A stretch of 34,515 nucleotides of DNA from an uncultured Anaerolineae bacterium (GTDB lineage Bacteria; Chloroflexota; Anaerolineae; Promineifilales; Promineifilaceae): positions 1 to 34,515 of the forward strand of contig CALECP010000139.1 of NCBI GenBank assembly GCA_937949915.1, read 5' to 3'. Positions 19,616 through 28,489 of this stretch are shown here, piece by piece (the first letter of the stretch is position 1; each line of letters opens with the position of its first letter). The translations under genes and the position numbers were made by a program. The notes below the pieces were generated by a model. That model was not told where the DNA came from. It saw nothing but the letters and a program-made list of their open reading frames with translations, and searched no databases.

Positions 19616-20536
19616 TCAGCGTAGCAGTGTTGCCAAAATCGCTTTTTGCGCGTGGAGGCGATTTTCGGCTTGCTCAAATAAGATCGATTGTGCGCTATCG
19701 GCCGCCTCGTCGGTAATCTCCTCGCCGCGATGGGCAGGCAGGCAGTGCATAATGCGGCAATCTGGCTTGGCATGTGCCACCAGTTGCGCGTTGATTTGGT
19801 AGGGAGGGAAAACGCGCAGCCGTTCGGCCGTTTCTTCCTCTTGCCCCATGCTCGTCCACACATCTGTGTACACAATGTCGGCATCGGCCATCGCCGCCAC
19901 CGGGTCTGTCACCAGCGCAATCTCTTGCGAAGCGGAGACACGTCGCGCCATCGCTTCTTCGTAATCATTGGGCGAGAGTGTGTATCCTTCTGGCGAAGCG
20001 ACCGTCATGTGCATTCCGGTCATCGCCGCGCCCAGCAGCAGCGACCGAGCGACATTGTTGCCATCCCCCACGTAGACAACTTTGACATTTTCGAGGCGGC
20101 CGACATGTTCCCAAATCGTAAACAGATCAGTCACTGCCTGCGCCGGATGGTTGTAATCTGTCAAGCCATTGATCACAGGAATCGTGCCATGCGTCGCCAA
20201 TGCCAACAGATGATCATGCCGAAAAAGCCGCGCCATCACACCATCGACATAGCCAGACAGCACCCGCGACACATCGGCAATCGTTTCCCGGCCGCCCATC
20301 TTGATCTCCGATGGCGGCAAGAAAATAGCGTGACCGCCCAAATGCACCATGCCCATCTCAAACGAAACCCGTGTTCGCAACGATGGCTTCTCAAAAATCA
20401 TCGCCAACGCACGGTTGGCAAGAATCGGCGTATTTGCACCCTGCGTTTTGCGTTCCGATTTAAGGTGGGCGGCAAGATCGAGTAGATTGTGCAATTGTTC
20501 TGAAGTAAGGTCAGCAAGATCGAGGAAGTGGTTCAC
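19616..20536 (-). CDS. argF: Ornithine carbamoyltransferase
   Basis: MIFEKPSLRTRVSFEMGMVHLGGHAIFL, DYNHPAQAVTDLFTIWE, MHCLPAHRGEEIT. GTG start at 20536 preceded by GGAG is likely. Confidence 0.94.
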   Translation of the reverse strand: MNHFLDLADLTSEQLHNLLDLAAHLKSERKTQGANTPILANRALAMIFEKPSLRTRVSFEMGMVHLGGHAIFLPPSEIKMGGRETIADVSRVLSGYVDGVMARLFRHDHLLALATHGTIPVINGLTDYNHPAQAVTDLFTIWEHVGRLENVKVVYVGDGNNVARSLLLGAAMTGMHMTVASPEGYTLSPNDYEEAMARRVSASQEIALVTDPVAAMADADIVYTDVWTSMGQEEETAERLRVFPPYQINAQLVAHAKPDCRIMHCLPAHRGEEITDEAADSAQSILFEQAENRLHAQKAILATLLR

Positions 20537-20655
20537 GGTATCTCCAAACAAAAATAGTTTCAGTGCGTCATGCAAAAAAGCGCAATCGCCGCTCTTTACA
20601 TGATGCGATTAAGGCATTTTCTTGGCAGGGGTTTATTAGTTGCTATTCCTTTGTA

Positions 20656-21066
20656 TCACACCCATGCAACGGCCGGTTTTGCCAGACGGCATAGATCGAG
20701 CAACAATGGCAGCTTTCCCTCTCGTTGTGCCAACGCCATCAATTCCATTATTTTGCGCCCTTTGCCACCGGGCAGCGTTTCGGGATCGATGTTCATGTCA
20801 AGCGCGATATTTTTTATTTCTTCGTCGCTCAAGTTGTTGAGTATTCTCTCACGCAAGGCGGTGGTGTCAATCCCTTCGGCCGCTTCGTCAAGCATTTGGG
20901 CATTGTTGATGGTTGAACGCCGTGTGGCGCGGTCGATGGTCACTTCGGGGTAAGTGACGGTCGGTGCGTCTGGTGGCACTTCGTCATAATCGAGATGATC
21001 GGAGGACGGCCGTTCAGGAGTCAATTTGCTGCGGATCAGGAGGCTGAGTTTGTCAAATAGCTTCAT
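20656..21066 (-). CDS. Small protein with a putative C-terminal effector-associated (death-like) domain
   Basis: LRERILNNLSDEEIKNIALDMNIDPETLPGGKGRKIMELMALAQREGKLPLLLDLCRLAKPAVAW matches the remembered EAD pattern (..FsxeELrxLcfdLgidyenLpgegkxxKaxeLvxyxxrrgrlxeLi..rP.i.W). Confidence 0.6.
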   Translation of the reverse strand: MKLFDKLSLLIRSKLTPERPSSDHLDYDEVPPDAPTVTYPEVTIDRATRRSTINNAQMLDEAAEGIDTTALRERILNNLSDEEIKNIALDMNIDPETLPGGKGRKIMELMALAQREGKLPLLLDLCRLAKPAVAWV

Positions 21067-21527
21067 CGGTATGCCTGCGCGAGAATGGGGTGAAAGTACG
21101 TGATGATCTCTGCTAACCGTCGGCCGACCTGCGCTTGATTTTCGGCCGTCAATCCCTCATCTGGGAACAGTTCATACACCTTCGTCCACCCACGATCCCA
21201 TAAATCTGCCTCAAACCGCTCACCCAACTCCGCTTTGATCGCCGTCAGGTGTCGTTGAAACAGATGATACAGTTGTCGGTTCAATTGTTTGTTCTTCGAT
21301 TCAAAATGCAGCCCCAACTCCAAACTAGACAGCCGCGCCACTCGTTGCACTTCATAATGGATACGCACATCGCGGTCATAAAATTGGATGATGCCACTCC
21401 ACGGCTGGCGCGTATGCAGCGCGAACGAAGGGGATAAGTGAGAAAAGACATGCGGCGGTAATGTTCGCAAAAATTGTTTGTACTGCATTGATGATGAGAT
21501 TGTACGAACCGCGATCTGGACTGTCAA
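21063..21527 (-). CDS. Conserved-looking protein of unknown function; ATGA overlap with the downstream EAD-like gene
   Basis: ORF of 154 aa; alternative start at 21488 (MQYKQFLRTLPP...). Stop and start overlap as ATGA at 21063-21066. Confidence 0.7.
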   Translation of the reverse strand: MTVQIAVRTISSSMQYKQFLRTLPPHVFSHLSPSFALHTRQPWSGIIQFYDRDVRIHYEVQRVARLSSLELGLHFESKNKQLNRQLYHLFQRHLTAIKAELGERFEADLWDRGWTKVYELFPDEGLTAENQAQVGRRLAEIITYFHPILAQAYR

Positions 21528-21556
21528 TCGTCTTGACGTGGGAAAGCAGAAAGACG

Positions 21557-21592
21557 CAAAAAAAGCGACATCTATAAAAAATGTCGCTTACA
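21557..21592 (-). terminator. Rho-independent terminator-like hairpin on the minus strand upstream of the 154-aa gene
   Basis: Minus strand aagcgacat-ttttt atag-atgtcgcttttttt. Confidence 0.6.
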
Positions 21593-22011
21593 TAAAATTA
21601 TTCGGTTACAAAAAGCGTACTTCTGGTCGCTTAAGTCGTGGAAAGAACCAGAACGCTATATGTCAAATCAGTGTGTGTGCGAACGATGTTCTGTTTGTTT
21701 TCGTTGATAGTGCATACTCCTTTTTGTTTCGTCTGGTTTTTTGTTAATTGTCGTGAGCCTTTGTGCGCTCATCTGACAACAGCATACACCATAATCGCGG
21801 GTAGAAAGGTGTTTTGGGCTACAGTTCTCACTTTTGGTTAACGTGACTGTCATTTGCCTCCCCATATTGTTAACCGTAATGAAGCACTCTATAAGCAACG
21901 ACTGAGAATGTAGTATATGTTACCTTCTCCTCATCTTTCGCTGGTAAACTTTCTCACAATTACTATGAGGCGAGGCATTTCGCCTACATCCAAAAATAGG
22001 ACAGACTAACT

Positions 22012-24249
22012 ATGATGAATCGTATTGGGAGTGAAACATTTCCAAAGCTAACACTGATACTTGTATTTTTATTGCTGATTGTCGGCTGTAGCAATGGCCA
22101 AGATGATAGTCCGGCAGACGAACCCGTTAACAATACGCCCAAGACAGGGCAGTCGGACGCGACAGAACCTCCGGCCGTCAGCCAAGTGCTTGACGAGGGT
22201 GCGGTGGCGGCCGAGGGCGCGATCAAAGTGCTGATCGATACCGACGGCGTGTATCGTCTATCAATAGATATGATGCGCGATGCGGGTATCGCCCTCTCTG
22301 CGCTGGACGCTGGCAACCTGAGCCTGACACAAGCTGGGGAACAAGTGCCTTATGTGATCGACGGCGATCAATTGGTATTCTACGGCCGTGCAGGAGACAG
22401 CCGCTATAGTGTCGAACGCCCCTACATCCTCCGAGCAGGTGAAACGGGATTGCTGATGCAGACAGGTGTTGCGCCAGCGATTCAATCTCCCGCCTTGACC
22501 ACTGTGCCACAAATGATCAAAGTGGAAGAGAACCTGTATTACGAACAACGTGCGGCCGAGTCGGAAGGCGAAGTGTGGTTCTGGCAAAAAATCGTCAGTG
22601 ACGGCCCCGATGCAAAAATGACATTTGAGATCGATCTGCCAGCCGGGGCAGCGGGGCAAGCCAGCTTGCTCATGCACTTCTACGGATTGACGTACAACAA
22701 TACAGTCGAGCTTGACCATGATATCAATGTGATCGTCAATGACCAGCCTGTAGGACAAGTGCAATTTGACGGCGCGACCTACTTTTTGAGCGAAATAGCG
22801 ATTGGCGATAACATTTTGCGTGAAGGCACGAACACCATCGTGCTAGACAATTCAGAGTTTGGCGCAGCCTTTATCGATCATGTGTACCTGGACTATGCGG
22901 CCGTGGCCTACGAAGCCGTACCGGCCGCGCTGAATGACAAACTGGTGATCGAAAACAGCGATGGCGTGGTTAACGTCACTGGCTTCACGAGCCAGCCATT
23001 GGTGGTCAATGCGACCAATCCCGATCAACCGTTTTTGATCGATAGCGGTTTTGCAGATGGTCAAGTCAATGTCGGTGTAACCAACGATATGCGCGTCGAA
23101 TTGATCGGCGAAAACGGCTATCGCAACGTGAAAAGCATCGCCCCACTCCGCAGCACAACGTTGCGCGACACCGCCAATCAGGCAGACATGCTGGTGATCA
23201 CCACCCGTGAATTAGCACCAGGCTTGGATGATTTGTTGGCAGCGCGACGCTCGCAGGGATTGAATCCGTATGTGGCGTTTATCGACGATTTGTATGACGA
23301 ATTTGGCTATGGGGATACAGACCCGGCCGCGATTCGCAACTTTGTCGCCTATGCGGCCGCTAATTGGACTGCACCCGCCCCCCGCTATCTGTTTATTGTG
23401 GGCGAAGCCACCACAGACACGTTAGGGTACGAAGCCAACCGGCCGGACAACCCGATCAAGCAGCCGAACAACATCGTGCCATCAGAAATTATCAAAGTTA
23501 ATTTTGGTGGTGAAACGGTAAGCGATGCCCGTCTTGCTGACGCGGACGGCGACCTCAAGCCTGATCTCGCGGTCGGCCGTTGGCCTGTCGATTCACTCAA
23601 AGAAGTGGAGCGCCTGGTCAAACGCACGCTGGCGTATGAAAACAACGAGACACCGAACAACAACGCTGTCTTCACATCCGATCCCTCTAGCCCTACCGAG
23701 TTCGTCAACTTCACCAACCGCCTGATCGAGCAAACCAGCTACCCAGTCGAGTCTGCTTTGCTCTTTGATAGCGAAGAGAACAGCGACATGCTAGAAGCGT
23801 GGTCAGATGCGTGGCTTGTCACCTATGTGGGACACGGCAGTTTGGAGCTATGGGGCGAGGATGAGTTGCTGACCAAAGATCAAGTAAGCGACATCAAGCT
23901 GGGCGATACACCGCCGATTGTGTTGCAATTCTCTTGTCTCACAGGTCAGTTCGCACATCCGAGCAAAGAGACGATTTCAGAGCGGATGCTGAAGCAAGAT
24001 GACGGGCCTATCGCCCTTGTGGCGGCGACCAGCCTCACACTTTCGGGCAATCAATCACCATTTGCTATCAACTTGGTCAATGCGCTCAAGTCGTCGCAAT
24101 ACACTCGTATAGGTGATGCGCTGCAAGCGGCTAAAACAACATTGGACACGTCGAATAATGGTCTGCAAGAGATCAGCGATACGTTCGGGTTGATCGGTGA
24201 TCCGACAGCGTTGATCCAACGGCCGAACGCTGTCCTCTCCACACAATAA
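22012..24249 (+). CDS. C25 (gingipain-like) family cysteine peptidase, lipoprotein
   Basis: Lipobox LLLIVGCSNG; RYLFIVGEATTD; AWLVTYVGHGSLELWG (His) and PIVLQFSCLTGQFAHP (Cys) catalytic motifs of clan CD C25. Confidence 0.82.
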   Translation: MMNRIGSETFPKLTLILVFLLLIVGCSNGQDDSPADEPVNNTPKTGQSDATEPPAVSQVLDEGAVAAEGAIKVLIDTDGVYRLSIDMMRDAGIALSALDAGNLSLTQAGEQVPYVIDGDQLVFYGRAGDSRYSVERPYILRAGETGLLMQTGVAPAIQSPALTTVPQMIKVEENLYYEQRAAESEGEVWFWQKIVSDGPDAKMTFEIDLPAGAAGQASLLMHFYGLTYNNTVELDHDINVIVNDQPVGQVQFDGATYFLSEIAIGDNILREGTNTIVLDNSEFGAAFIDHVYLDYAAVAYEAVPAALNDKLVIENSDGVVNVTGFTSQPLVVNATNPDQPFLIDSGFADGQVNVGVTNDMRVELIGENGYRNVKSIAPLRSTTLRDTANQADMLVITTRELAPGLDDLLAARRSQGLNPYVAFIDDLYDEFGYGDTDPAAIRNFVAYAAANWTAPAPRYLFIVGEATTDTLGYEANRPDNPIKQPNNIVPSEIIKVNFGGETVSDARLADADGDLKPDLAVGRWPVDSLKEVERLVKRTLAYENNETPNNNAVFTSDPSSPTEFVNFTNRLIEQTSYPVESALLFDSEENSDMLEAWSDAWLVTYVGHGSLELWGEDELLTKDQVSDIKLGDTPPIVLQFSCLTGQFAHPSKETISERMLKQDDGPIALVAATSLTLSGNQSPFAINLVNALKSSQYTRIGDALQAAKTTLDTSNNGLQEISDTFGLIGDPTALIQRPNAVLSTQ

Positions 24250-24273
24250 ACAAACACCCTTTTTCTATAAAAC

Positions 24274-24307
24274 ACAAAAGCACAGGCATCATGTCTGTGC
24301 TTTTTGT
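24274..24307 (+). terminator. Rho-independent terminator
   Basis: acaaaagcacag-gcatcatgt-ctgtgctttttgt after the C25 peptidase gene. Confidence 0.75.
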
Positions 24308-24461
24308 TTGCGAGCGAAATGGCAGAAAAACAGCCGCATTGTGAAAAATATCACCAGCGTAGGGTTTGCGTAGCATGTGCGTTGATTAGCCGTACAGATT
24401 ACGTCAGCTTAATTCGGTATGATGTTTGCAACAAGGGTAAATTTCTTCTCCTCCTTTTGAT

Positions 24462-24500
24462 AAGAGAACCGGGACGCGGCGACCCGGTTCTTTTGTTTTT
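24462..24500 (+). terminator. Second plus-strand terminator with no CDS in front of it
   Basis: gaaccggg-acgcggcga-cccggttc followed by TTTTGTTTTT. Confidence 0.75.
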
Positions 24501-24632
24501 TATAGGCAGATCGACCTCTCTCCAACGATAAAGTCAACTACATCACAAAACAATCTCATCAAATCATTTATAATATCGTTTCCTGCGAATGGTAGATTTT
24601 GTGTCAATCCTAAATTATTCACGCTATAAACT

Positions 24633-26060
24633 ATGTACCCTCTTATCCGACTCTTTCAAATTATTATTTTTTTACCGATTTTTATCGGTTGCGCTCAGAA
24701 CAGTGATATTGCAACAGTCGCACCGGTGCCAACGGTGACGGCAATCACTATCCCAACAGCCCCACCCACGGCGACAGCACGGCCGACAGAAACGCCTTTA
24801 CCCACCACCTCACATACGCCATTACCACCGACAAACACCCATACACCCACCGCTTCACATACGCCATTACCACCGACAGACACCCATACGCCCACCGCCT
24901 CACATACGCCATTACCACCGACAGACACCCACACGCCCACCGCCTCACATACGCCATTACCACCGACAGACACCTATACGCCCACCGCGACAGAGACTCT
25001 GCCGCCGACCGCCACTGCCACACAGCCCCCCTCTCCTACACCTACCGAACACCCGATTCAACATGTCGTGCATATCAGCGTGGATGGCTTGAACAGTACG
25101 TTGCTGGCCGATTTGGTGGCCAATGATCAATGGGGTGAATATGATGCTTTTCGCCGCCTGATGGACGAAGGCGCGTATACGCTGAACGGCCGGACAGATT
25201 ATGATTGGACGGTGACATTGCCTAACCATACGACGATGTTGACCGCCCGCCCTGCCTTCCCGCAGCCCGATCTTCCGGCCGATACACATCATGGCTATGC
25301 AGGCAACGGTGTGCCATTTCCAGGCGAGACGCTGCACAACAATGGCAATCCGGCCGTCGAGTATGTCACCAGTGTGTTTGATGTGGTACACGATCATGGC
25401 TTGAAAACAGCCCTCTATGCAACGAAGCTCAAATTCAGTTTATTCGATGTGAGTTATAACGAAACGCATGGCGCGGCCGACATGATCGGCGAAGACAACG
25501 GCCGGGACAAAATCGATATTTACGACAACAACCCAATCGCTATTTCGATGTCTGAGGCGTTGCATTATCGTATGTTGGAGAGCTTGGTGACGGAACGGCC
25601 GCACTACGCTTTTGCCCATTACACCGAGCCAGATGCGTTTGGTCATGCGTTTGGTTGGGGATCAGATGATTACAATTTTGCGGTGCGCGAGGTCAGTGGT
25701 CATCTTGGGGAATTATTAGCAACGATTGAGTTTGACCCCGTGCTGGCGGGGCGCACGGCCGTGATCATCACATCGGATCATGGTGGGTCGGAGACAGGAC
25801 ACAGCAATGCGTCGATACCGATGAATTACACTATCCCTATTTTTGTGTGGGGGCCGGGCATTGCGGCCGGGACTGATCTGTACGCGCTCAATCAAACGAC
25901 GCACGTCGATCCGGGTAATGGACGGCCGACCTACACCGATCCCGCCCAGCCGATTCGCAATGGCGACACAGGCACACTCGCCCTCCACTTGCTCAATTTG
26001 CCTGCGATTCCTGGTTCTTATTTAGATCATGCCATCAACGTGTATTCGGTGTTAAAATAA
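24633..26060 (+). CDS. Secreted/lipoprotein alkaline-phosphatase-superfamily protein (type I phosphodiesterase/nucleotide pyrophosphatase-like) with a PT-rich repeat linker
   Basis: IFLPIFIGCAQNSD lipobox; HVVHISVDGLNSTLL; DWTVTLPNHTTMLTARPAF; TAVIITSDHGGSETGHSN. Confidence 0.85.
   Translation: MYPLIRLFQIIIFLPIFIGCAQNSDIATVAPVPTVTAITIPTAPPTATARPTETPLPTTSHTPLPPTNTHTPTASHTPLPPTDTHTPTASHTPLPPTDTHTPTASHTPLPPTDTYTPTATETLPPTATATQPPSPTPTEHPIQHVVHISVDGLNSTLLADLVANDQWGEYDAFRRLMDEGAYTLNGRTDYDWTVTLPNHTTMLTARPAFPQPDLPADTHHGYAGNGVPFPGETLHNNGNPAVEYVTSVFDVVHDHGLKTALYATKLKFSLFDVSYNETHGAADMIGEDNGRDKIDIYDNNPIAISMSEALHYRMLESLVTERPHYAFAHYTEPDAFGHAFGWGSDDYNFAVREVSGHLGELLATIEFDPVLAGRTAVIITSDHGGSETGHSNASIPMNYTIPIFVWGPGIAAGTDLYALNQTTHVDPGNGRPTYTDPAQPIRNGDTGTLALHLLNLPAIPGSYLDHAINVYSVLK
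24810..24989 (+). repeat. Four 45-bp tandem repeats coding SHTPLPPT(D/N)T(H/Y)TPTA
   Basis: Read directly; 4 x 15 aa in frame in the linker of 24633..26060. Confidence 0.92.
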
Positions 26061-26130
26061 GGATACGCACAAATCGAACAAGTAGATAGTTGTTAGCAAT
26101 TTGCTATTATCTCACCCAAGGAGTTTACCC

Positions 26131-27840
26131 ATGAGCGAAGAAATTACTGAAACAGTCTCGACTGTCCAACCGGCCGATATGCCCTGGTTGAATCAATACG
26201 AGTCGTCTGTCCCGCACACGATTGATTTGCCTGAACATCCATTGACTGACTTTTTAGAAAAATCGGCCGCGAAAGCCCCCAATCATGTCGCTATGATTTT
26301 CAAGGGCAAAGCAATCACATATGCCGAACTGAACGCAGCGGCCGACAATGTGGCGGCCGCCCTACACGCCACCGGCTTCAAACAAGGAGATCGTGCTGTC
26401 GTCTACATGGCAAACTCGCCCCAGTCGATCATCTCCTATTACGGCATCCTAAAAGCAGGCGGCATCGTCATTGCCACCAATCCGCTCTACACCGAGCGCG
26501 AACTAGCCCACCAGCTAGAAGATTGCGGCGCAGAAACGATCTTTGTGATGAGTTTGTTCTATCAAAACGTCAAAAACGTACAGAGTCGCACCAATATCAA
26601 GCGCATCATCGTCACCAATATCAAAGAGTATTTCCCTGGTCATCTCAAGTTGCTCTTTACTTTGCTCAAAGAAAAGAAAGACGGTCATCGCGCCACCGTT
26701 GCCCCAGAAGATATGTGGTTTGGTGATTTTCTTGCGCTGGGTGCAAAAGCTCCGGCCCCCAAAGTGACACTCTCTGGCGACGACGTAGCCCTTTTGCAAT
26801 ACACAGGCGGCACAACCGGCCTCTCGAAAGGCGCGATTGCCACCCACAAAGCGATGGCGGCAAACGTGTACATGATGCAAAAATGGATGTACAAATGGAA
26901 AGAGCGGCAAGAAAATATCCTTGTCTCGATTCCGCTGTTTCATAGTTATGGCATGGTGACAGCTATGCACTTTGGCTTGTCGATTTTGGCAACGCTGGTC
27001 ATCATTCCCAACCCACGTGATCAAAAAGATGTATTGACCAGCATTGAAAAGCACAAAGTAACTTTGTTCCCTGGCGTACCGGCAATGTACAACGCCATCA
27101 ACAACAACCCAGACGTACTGGCTGGCAAATATGACCTGGGCAGCGTTACATCATGTTTATCCGGCTCGGCCCCACTGATGCGCGAAACACAGATGCAGTT
27201 CGAGAAGTTGACAGGCGGCCAATTGGTGGAAGGGTACGGCATGACCGAGACGCATGTAGCGACTCATGCCAATCGCATGTATGTCGATAATCCCGAAGGC
27301 TCGATTGGGCTGCCATTGCCCGGTGTTGATTGTCGTGTGCGCGACGCGGCCGATCCTTCTGTCGAACTAGCGGCCGGACAAATCGGCGAACTGTGGGTCA
27401 AAACACCGACGCTGATGAGCGGCTACTGGAATCTGGAAGAGAAAACCCGCGAGACGATGGTCGATGGCTGGTACGCGACGGGCGACATCGTAGAAATGAA
27501 CGAGGACGGCTTCTTCTTCATTCGTGACCGCAAGAAAGATATGATCCTCTCTGGTGGATACAACATCTACCCGCGTGAACTGGAAGAAGTGTACATGACA
27601 CACCCCGACGTGCTAGAGGTGGCTGTGATCGGTGTGCCAAACGAAAAGCGCGGCGAAGAACCGGTTGCCTATATCGTCAGAAAACCGGATGCGACTATTA
27701 CAGAAGAACAATTTATAGCATGGGGCAAAGAACAATTTGCGCGTTATAAATATCCACGTCAAGTCAAATTTCTTGATGAGTTGCCAAAGTCAGGCGTGGG
27801 CAAAGTCCTAAAACGAGAGTTACGAAAAGCATCTGATTAG
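26131..27840 (+). CDS. Long-chain acyl-CoA synthetase (AMP-forming)
   Basis: LLQYTGGTTGLSKGAIATHKAM; VEGYGMTETH; GWYATGDIVEMNEDGFFFIRDRKKDMILSGGYNIYPRELEEV. ATG at 26131 preceded by AAGGAG. Confidence 0.94.
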   Translation: MSEEITETVSTVQPADMPWLNQYESSVPHTIDLPEHPLTDFLEKSAAKAPNHVAMIFKGKAITYAELNAAADNVAAALHATGFKQGDRAVVYMANSPQSIISYYGILKAGGIVIATNPLYTERELAHQLEDCGAETIFVMSLFYQNVKNVQSRTNIKRIIVTNIKEYFPGHLKLLFTLLKEKKDGHRATVAPEDMWFGDFLALGAKAPAPKVTLSGDDVALLQYTGGTTGLSKGAIATHKAMAANVYMMQKWMYKWKERQENILVSIPLFHSYGMVTAMHFGLSILATLVIIPNPRDQKDVLTSIEKHKVTLFPGVPAMYNAINNNPDVLAGKYDLGSVTSCLSGSAPLMRETQMQFEKLTGGQLVEGYGMTETHVATHANRMYVDNPEGSIGLPLPGVDCRVRDAADPSVELAAGQIGELWVKTPTLMSGYWNLEEKTRETMVDGWYATGDIVEMNEDGFFFIRDRKKDMILSGGYNIYPRELEEVYMTHPDVLEVAVIGVPNEKRGEEPVAYIVRKPDATITEEQFIAWGKEQFARYKYPRQVKFLDELPKSGVGKVLKRELRKASD

Positions 27841-27869
27841 GACAGCAAAGCGATTAGAAATTGTTTAGT

Positions 27870-27904
27870 AACGGCCGTGAGTGTACTCACGGCCGTTTTT
27901 TTTT
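27870..27904 (+). terminator. Rho-independent terminator built from two CGGCCG arms
   Basis: acggccgtgagt-gt-actcacggccgt then T9. Confidence 0.88.
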
Positions 27905-27912
27905 GTCATCGT

Positions 27913-28377
27913 TCAGAAACGATCTCGACGAGAGAGCAAGAGCGCGATCAAACCAAAACCACCCATAACGAGCAACGGCGCGAATCCAAATCCGCCGACC
28001 AAAATGCTCCATGCAAAGAAGGCCAATGTAAAGGCGGGCCAACTGGTGACGCGAAATTTTTGGTTGCGCCACGCGATCACGATAAAGATCAGCCACCAAT
28101 AGCGGCCGAGCAAACCGATCACATTGGCATCGGCAAATGCAGAGAAGCCGACCAAGAATGCAACGATTATGCCAAGCCGACCCCATCCCCAGCTATCCTC
28201 TGGTTGCGGCCGCATCCGGCCGCCCTCTGTACCAGAAACGGTGATCAGTTCGCTTTCTTCCTCTTTCAGATCATCAATCGTGATCCGCTCATACCGTTCT
28301 TCCTCTGCCCATGCCCATTGATTGGGCTCCATGCGCTCTTTTTCTTCAGCTTTCAATTGATCGATTTCATCTGTCAT
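27913..28377 (-). CDS. Uncharacterised small membrane protein
   Basis: MTDEIDQLKAEEKERMEPNQ... charged N-terminus then 2-3 hydrophobic helices. Confidence 0.65.
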   Translation of the reverse strand: MTDEIDQLKAEEKERMEPNQWAWAEEERYERITIDDLKEEESELITVSGTEGGRMRPQPEDSWGWGRLGIIVAFLVGFSAFADANVIGLLGRYWWLIFIVIAWRNQKFRVTSWPAFTLAFFAWSILVGGFGFAPLLVMGGFGLIALLLSRRDRF

Positions 28378-28451
28378 ACAAAGCACTCCGACCTGTATTG
28401 TAGCAATTTATGACGGCCGGGTGTACGAATACATCAAAAATTCACGGTTCT

Positions 28452-28480
28452 GTAAAGACGCACCGGTGGTGCGTCTTTAC
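28452..28480. repeat. Intergenic palindrome of the GTARRGAC family
   Basis: gtaaagacgcacc-ggt-ggtgcgtctttac, perfect 13-bp stem. Confidence 0.85.
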
Positions 28481-28489
28481 AAGATTATT

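Noticed and set aside
21478-21898. Short ORFs (21478..21747 +, 21638..21841 +, 21668..21898 -)
   Set aside because: No domain, no proper Shine-Dalgarno and atypical composition; the hairpin and terminator suggest non-coding DNA instead.
24810-24989. Regular repeats that could suggest a CRISPR array
   Set aside because: The 45-bp units are contiguous, have no unique spacers and are in frame inside a secreted protein.
24695-25023. Minus-strand ORFs with VWVSVGGNGVCEAVG repeats
   Set aside because: Antisense shadow of the PT-rich tandem repeats on the plus strand.
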